Part shown: positions 9,096 through 13,238 of the stretch, piece by piece
Layout of the letters: each line of letters opens with the position of its first letter
How positions within the stretch are numbered: position 1 is the stretch's first letter
Assembly: GCA_003049485.1 (NCBI GenBank)
Contig: PYST01000600.1
Coordinates: 1-13,238 of the forward strand
Origin: Ophioceras dolichostomum
Lineage: Eukaryota > Ascomycota > Sordariomycetes > Magnaporthales > Ophioceraceae
Direction of reading: 5' to 3'
DNA length: 13,238 nt
Translations under genes and position numbers: made by a program
The notes under the pieces: model-generated
Seen by the model: the letters and a program-made list of their open reading frames with translations, nothing else
What the model was told of the DNA's origin: nothing
The model's database searches: none

Positions 9096-9800
9096 ATGCC
9101 ACCATCAAATCTCCACATCATCTCGCCCTCCTTTCCCCTGATCCTCCTTGTCCTCTGTGTCGTCCTCCCACCACCAATGACAGCCCTCCCCTCACCCTCA
9201 TCCGATGTAGTCACCGTAACAGCCGCGCCGTCAATCCCATCAGACTCCCCCCAATTCGTCTCCCCTTCCCTCTTCGCCTCCGCGATCCTCAACAGCACAA
9301 ACACGTACCGCGCCCAGCACGACGCCATCCCTGTCGTCTGGAACTCCACTCTCGCCCGATTCGCCACGACGTACCTGACCGACACCGTGACCGACGCCTG
9401 CGAGTTCGAGCATTCTGGTGGACCGTACGGCGAGAACCTGGCCCTGGGCTGCACCGGCGAGGTGACGGCCTGCGTCGAGCTGTGGGGTGACGAGCGGGAG
9501 AACTACGACTTCGGGAGGGGGGAGTACATGGAGGGGACGGGACACTTCACGCAATTGGTATGGAGGAACACTTCGGCTGTTGGGTGCGAGAGGCGGTTGT
9601 GTGGCGCAAGGGGGTGGTACCTCGTTTGTGAGTACTGGCCGAGGGGGAACGTGATTGGGTATTTCAAGGAGATGGTTGGGGAGCCTGTTGTCGAAGGGAT
9701 GGGTTTGGGCTCAGGGGCGACGGGGAAAAAGGGGCTGGTGTCGCTGGGGTTGCTGCCCTGGATGGCTGTTGTCGCTGTCGGGGGTTTGCTGGTTGTATGA
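9096..9800 (+). CDS. Secreted CAP/SCP (PR-1-like) protein, probably GPI-anchored
   Basis: The gene is intronless and encodes 234 residues. A signal peptide covers about residues 1-30 (PLILLVLCVVLPPPMTA). The CAP domain spans about 57-192: NTYRAQHDAIPVVWN, then EHSGGPYGENLALGC, CVELWGDERENY, the CAP1 signature GHFTQLVW and the CAP2-like YLVCEYWPRGNVIGYF. The usual tetrad is present as H106, E113, E133 and H150. Six Cys in the mature domain (102, 119, 126, 164, 169, 178) suit three disulphides, and there are N-glycosylation sites at N66, N83 and N158. The C-terminus has a small-residue stretch (GLGSGATG) followed by a hydrophobic end without a charged tail, the pattern of a GPI signal. Fungal CAP proteins include sterol/lipid-binding Pry-type exporters and virulence-linked forms, and the exact ligand is unknown. 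Start context is CACCATGCC. Confidence 0.93.
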   Translation: MPPSNLHIISPSFPLILLVLCVVLPPPMTALPSPSSDVVTVTAAPSIPSDSPQFVSPSLFASAILNSTNTYRAQHDAIPVVWNSTLARFATTYLTDTVTDACEFEHSGGPYGENLALGCTGEVTACVELWGDERENYDFGRGEYMEGTGHFTQLVWRNTSAVGCERRLCGARGWYLVCEYWPRGNVIGYFKEMVGEPVVEGMGLGSGATGKKGLVSLGLLPWMAVVAVGGLLVV

Positions 9801-10003
9801 GAGTGTGGCGAGCTGGTCTCGTTGCCCTGAGTACGACTCTTACGACTTTATGTTATTATGTCCCTGTTTTTTCGTCTCCTATTCCTACACTTTGAGGATA
9901 CAATTAAACCTTTTGCACACCTCAATGTAGCTGGTCAGACTCGCGCTCCTTAAATAATAGTCATGGCTTTGCATGTCAAGTACCTTATGAAAACAGCGAC
10001 CCC

Positions 10004-10391
10004 CTAAGTGCCAAGATCAATAGTATGGCCGTGACCCCTGAGCTGAAGATGGGACCCCGCCGGCTCCTCGATTTCGTCAATCACGTTAAAGATCTCCTCG
10101 TAGCCGTACTTCTCTGACCAGTCGCGGCTCTCTCCCCCCCGAGACTCCGAGATCGAAGATGTCCGACACGAAGGTCTCCGCCTCTTTCAGCACGCCCACC
10201 AATTTCATGCGGGCCCTGATCTCGCCCGCCCGGGCCCGCTTGACCAGGCACATGATATCAGACCTTGGCGCCAAGGGATGCGTCCCTTGCTTGAGCTGGA
10301 GCCGCTGAATCGAAGCAGGCAGAGCCCGTCTCAGCTTGTCCGACTCGCCTTCGTGCTCCTCGGGGTACAATGCGTACAAGGGCGTGCGAGT
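10004..10391 (-). pseudogene. 3' part of an unrecognised gene with a frameshift
   Basis: Two minus-strand reading frames abut at a run of seven G (plus positions 10134-10140). The first, from about 10391, encodes a basic helical stretch (LRRALPASIQRLQLKQ, IRARMKLVGVLKEAETF, VSDIFDLG). In that frame it runs on as unlikely Arg-rich sequence to a stop at 10086. The next frame continues far more naturally as DWSEKYGYEEIFNVIDE, then IEEPAGSHLQLRGHGHTIDLGT and a stop at 10004. Skipping one base at the G run joins them. No intron of workable size fits. I do not recognise the family. It may be a decaying gene or an intact gene with a homopolymer sequencing error. The 5' end is uncertain: the frame has no ATG before MCLVKRAR at about residue 50, so an upstream exon is likely. 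Confidence 0.55.
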
Positions 10392-10464
10392 CTGCGACGT
10401 TTCAATCGAACTAAGATGAAAAACGGAAGCAAGCCGCGAAAAGAATAAAAATCAAAAAGCTCAC

Positions 10465-10644
10465 CGAACCCCCTAGTATACTGGGAGGTCCGGCTACAAA
10501 AATGCCAAGAACTGGGATTTTGCTCCGGTTCGAACTCGGGGCGCTGGCGCGGACATGCTCATAGCGGAACCGCACTAATGTGGTCCCCGAGTTTGATGAA
10601 TTTGAATGAGGGGGACTTGTCTTATGAGGGCATAGCACGGTCAT
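10465..10644 (-). CDS. Possible first exon of the frameshifted gene
   Basis: An ATG at 10644 opens 60 codons (beginning MTVLCPHKTSPPHSNSS, later NRSKIPVLGIFVAGPP) up to a clear donor GTGAGC at 10464. Using the CAG acceptor at 10392, a 73-nt intron would join it in phase 0 to the frame starting at 10391. The nearer TTAG acceptor at 10411 would put the join out of phase. The intron is T-rich but lacks a good CTRAY branch site. The protein segment is not recognisable, so this exon is a hypothesis. Confidence 0.3.
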
Positions 10645-10746
10645 TTGAAAATGGTTGCGTCATTGAGGTCCCCTTCCTGGGAAGGAGTGATGTATCTCGC
10701 CACGGCTGAACACTTAAATTTCCTCACTCCCTCCTCCACAACACGC

Positions 10747-12261
10747 TCAAGGCAAAGGGATGCTCTGCGCATGACTGACAAAAATCCCGTAAGGATCGTA
10801 CCTCGCCTTCAGCGCCCTCAACCTCGCGAAGTTGGCCCCTCCGTACAACCTCTCGCTCCATTCCGGCACCGTGAGCTCCGTGTCCGGATAATTCACAAAC
10901 CCCCTGAGCGGCACGCCCGCGTCCGTCAACGCGCGCTCGAACGGCAGCATCAACGACTTCATATATGCGACCCCGTCCGCCGGCCAGATGTTGTTCGCAC
11001 TCGCGGCGTTCGCGTCCCACCTGATCAGCCACAGATTCCTCCCGTGCGCGAATGCCGTGTCCGCATCCCTGATACCGCGACTGACGCCTCCCCAGAGATC
11101 GAGATACCCGAACCGCCGCAGGTCCGCCGTGCGGTTGAACGCCAACCCCGTGCTAGAAAGCAGCGTGCGCGCCAGGTCGAAGGTGAGCGGGTGGTCCGTC
11201 GTGGTGGTGAGGGCCTGGGTGTAGAACGCCCTGCCTCCCAAAGAGCCGCCGTCGGGCTGGTCCATGCCGGCGCCGGCGATCTGGATCTCCATGTCCCAGA
11301 ACGCCAGCTCCGTCTTCGCGATCGTCGTGGTGTTGGGCGGCAGGGCGGCGAGCAGCGGCGCGATGACCTCGTCGAAGCACGACGGGTCACCGTAGAAGTA
11401 CCCCGCGGCGCTGTAGGGCGGCACGGCGAGCGTCCAGCGGAAGGCGAGCTCGTCGGGGGCGCGGAGGGAGTAGTCCTGCAGGGCGACGAGCGCGCGGGCG
11501 GCGGAGTCGACGTCGAGGTTTCCCAGGGAGATGGTGAAGTTGACGGCCGTCGGGTATTTGGGCTTGTGCGTCTTGGTCGTCATGGAGAGGATCACGCCGA
11601 ACGAGGGGGCGGCGCCCTTCGTGGCCCAGAGCAGATCCGATCCCGGGGTGGCCGTGGCGACGGTGCCGTTCCAGAGCATGAACTCTGCGGACACGATGTT
11701 GTCCTGCGGCGTGCCAAGGAACCGCGAGGTCGTCCCCCAGCCGCCGCCGAAGAACGAGCCGGACATGCCCACGTGCGAGCCGCGCACGTGCGGGAAGTGG
11801 CGGCCCCAGCCGTCCCAGAGGTACTTTGCTGCCGGGCCGACGTGGCTGCCCCCGCCGAAGGTAAGGAATTTTGTAGACGGGTTGTAGGAGACGGCGTTGA
11901 AGGCCGCCATGCTCACTACGAGGTTGCCTGGCTGGCCGAACCCCCATCCCGCAAAGGAGTGGGCGGCGCCCCGGGCGGTAACTTTCACGGAGGCGTTGTG
12001 GGCGCATTGGAGCGCGAGCTTGATGTGGTCATGGGTCGAGGGGAAGGCGATCGAGGCTGGATCGGGGAAGAAGCGCTTGTTGAAGAGGGTGGTTTCGGCT
12101 GTCCAGGTCGTGGCGGTGTCGATGATGCTGGGCACGCCGGCCGCTGTGAGACATGATTGGAGCGTTGTTGGCACGTCTTCTGCGAGTGTGAGGTGTAGAA
12201 GAGTCGAGAGGAAGAGAAAGCAGGCGGGGATGCTGTCTCTTGATGTCCGTACTGGCTGCAT
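10747..12261 (-). CDS. Secreted FAD-linked oxidoreductase, berberine-bridge/GOOX type
   Basis: The gene has no introns and encodes 504 residues, a usual length for the family. A signal peptide ends near A27 (FLFLSTLLHLTLA). The FAD-binding PCMH domain spans about 65-235, with ARGAAHSFAGWG supplying H101, the expected 8-alpha-histidyl FAD attachment site. The second attachment site of this family is a Cys about 60 residues later, and here the aligned position in HVRGSHVGMSG is G161, so FAD is probably bound by one covalent bond. The substrate domain follows. The C-terminal BBE motif is present as FVNYPD (N457, Y458) and LYGGANFARLRALKARYDP. Several NxS/T sites (such as NGT, NFT, NTT, NRT) agree with secretion. 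Members oxidise sugars, oligosaccharides, alcohols or alkaloid-type metabolites with O2, giving H2O2. The substrate is not predictable here. Confidence 0.93.
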   Translation of the reverse strand: MQPVRTSRDSIPACFLFLSTLLHLTLAEDVPTTLQSCLTAAGVPSIIDTATTWTAETTLFNKRFFPDPASIAFPSTHDHIKLALQCAHNASVKVTARGAAHSFAGWGFGQPGNLVVSMAAFNAVSYNPSTKFLTFGGGSHVGPAAKYLWDGWGRHFPHVRGSHVGMSGSFFGGGWGTTSRFLGTPQDNIVSAEFMLWNGTVATATPGSDLLWATKGAAPSFGVILSMTTKTHKPKYPTAVNFTISLGNLDVDSAARALVALQDYSLRAPDELAFRWTLAVPPYSAAGYFYGDPSCFDEVIAPLLAALPPNTTTIAKTELAFWDMEIQIAGAGMDQPDGGSLGGRAFYTQALTTTTDHPLTFDLARTLLSSTGLAFNRTADLRRFGYLDLWGGVSRGIRDADTAFAHGRNLWLIRWDANAASANNIWPADGVAYMKSLMLPFERALTDAGVPLRGFVNYPDTELTVPEWSERLYGGANFARLRALKARYDPYGIFVSHAQSIPLP

Positions 12262-12364
12262 GGCGGGTGAAACTGATCAAGCAGAGCCCTCAGCAATGAC
12301 CGATGAGTGAGCGAAAGACTGACCTCCACGGACACGATTGTGGGAGAGACGCGCCAAATCTACT

Positions 12365-12371
12365 CTTTATA
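12365..12371 (-). promoter_or_regulatory. TATA box of the FAD oxidoreductase gene
   Basis: TATAAAG on the minus strand lies about 104 bases upstream of the start codon at 12261. That spacing suits a core promoter with a short leader. It is the clearest TATA element placed correctly before a solid gene in this window. Confidence 0.5.
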
Positions 12372-12658
12372 CCATTTCCCCGGAGAGCTCATGGGTGAAG
12401 CTCTTCCTGGGGTTGCGTTGCGGCGCAGCAGCTCTCGTATCGAACCTACCACTCAGTAAGAGCCCTGTCCTTCCCAAATTCCCCATCAGGCAGGCATTAA
12501 TCGAATTGATGCTCGATGTGTTATCGCGCTTACGAAATTCGGTGGGTTCTTCTTATTGACAAACGAAATAGGAGATAAAGTTCCACTTGCTCGTGCGACC
12601 CTTCGGCAACAAGGCATTAAGAACCCTAGAGCTCACATCATCTTTCACTGGGTGCTAA

Positions 12659-12757
12659 CTAATCGCCAAAGAGTCTCCGGTGGGGGTGGTGACCGGACAA
12701 GCATGCGCCCCTTGTAAGGAGTGTACGCGGCGGAAACTTCCATGCAAACGTCTGCGG
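12659..12757 (+). other. Fragment resembling half of a Zn2Cys6 domain
   Basis: A 33-codon open frame encodes GQACAPCKECTRRKLPCKRL, with Cys spacing C-x2-C-x2-C-x6-C and many basic residues. C-x2-C-x6-C with RRK or RRxLPC is typical of either half of fungal Zn2Cys6 DNA-binding domains. The frame is flanked by a TGCTAAC-like branch site plus AG on the left and by a GTAAAT donor-like site at 12757 on the right, as an internal exon would be. I found no other half of the domain and no start codon in frame. It may be a relic, an exon of an unseen gene, or chance. Confidence 0.2.
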
Positions 12758-13238
12758 TAAATTCTCACAATATCCGCTTCTCCGTGCCGTTTGGCGGCTG
12801 GACGGACACCTTTGAAGGCCGACCTGGTTCTCTTCCTTTGTGTCTCTGGAATAAATGCGCAGAGCTACCGACATACTACTATTATGTAGGATGTATTGGG
12901 CATGAACCATTGTCATGGAACAATACTAGTACGTCTCCATTCTCTCTGGTCATTGTTTCTAGGGCGAAATGGGGCTGAGCTTGTGACTTGAATGGGATCA
13001 GTTTTCACGGGGCGTTGGTCTCGACCTAGGGGGATGGTAGCCGGCATGGATGTTCAGCGACCATCTTTATCCTCTCAAACACTACTTTGGGACTTAGCAG
13101 ACTGTTAGCTAGTAAATTGTACGAAGGGAGTTCAGCTACAAAACCACACCCTTCCTTGTACATACCACTTCTTGGCAAGCTGCTGTTAGTGCAGCCCACC
13201 AAACCAACACATAATCTCTTAACACACACATTACTCGC

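Larger units (their letters stand above)
12262..13238. other. Right-end intergenic region
   Basis: This region contains the promoter of the FAD oxidoreductase at its left side and no confident gene beyond it. The only protein-like signal is a 33-codon plus-strand frame at 12659-12757 with a Cys/Arg pattern. The final 250 bases are AT-richer and show no feature I can support. A neighbouring gene may start beyond the window. Confidence 0.5.

Noticed and set aside
10528..10550. Possible tRNA B box (GGTTCGAAC) with a 5-bp stem
   Set aside because: No matching acceptor stem, A box or anticodon arm lies at the required distance on either strand.
10645..12156. Plus-strand frame of 503 codons opposite the FAD oxidoreductase
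   Set aside because: It is Arg/Glu/Gly/Val-rich shadow coding caused by GC-rich third positions on the real strand, with no recognisable domain.

Overview
The window looks like nuclear DNA of a filamentous ascomycete (Pezizomycotina; Sordariomycetes is my guess, at low confidence). The reasons are short GT-AG introns of about 105-150 nt, often with CTAAC or CTGAC branch sites, A-at-minus-3 start contexts, GC-rich coding third positions, and gene families typical of these fungi. No phage, plasmid, CRISPR, rRNA, complete tRNA or intact transposon was seen.

Layout. Positions 1 to about 3100 hold no confident gene, only a (GA)n repeat, a TATA/CT-rich promoter-like tract and three doubtful small ORFs. 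From 3115 to 4491 (+) lies a mucin-like Ser/Thr-rich membrane protein with one transmembrane segment and a polyhistidine cytosolic tail. Facing it, 7404 to 5127 (-) is a seven-exon MFS transporter of the anion:cation symporter (Dal5/TNA1-like) family, whose splicing I resolved to a continuous 517-residue frame. A 1.7 kb gene-poor intergenic region follows. It separates the transporter from a divergently transcribed gene at 9096-9800 (+), a secreted CAP/SCP (PR-1-like) protein with a likely GPI anchor. At 10391-10004 (-) is the 3' part of an unrecognised gene, broken by one frameshift at a run of seven G. From 12261 to 10747 (-) is an intronless secreted FAD-linked oxidoreductase of the berberine-bridge/glucooligosaccharide oxidase type. 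The last kilobase holds its promoter and a short Cys/Arg-rich reading frame resembling half of a Zn2Cys6 DNA-binding domain.

Function together. The four solid genes all act at the cell surface or outside it: a wall or surface glycoprotein, a nutrient permease, a surface-anchored CAP protein and a secreted oxidase. They are not in one operon-like unit and show no biosynthetic core enzyme, so I do not call this a gene cluster. The items most worth a second look are the frameshifted gene at 10 kb, the His/Cys-rich membrane protein with an in-frame 15-bp minisatellite, and the oxidase that keeps only one of the two covalent FAD attachment residues. I found no convincing new multi-gene system.
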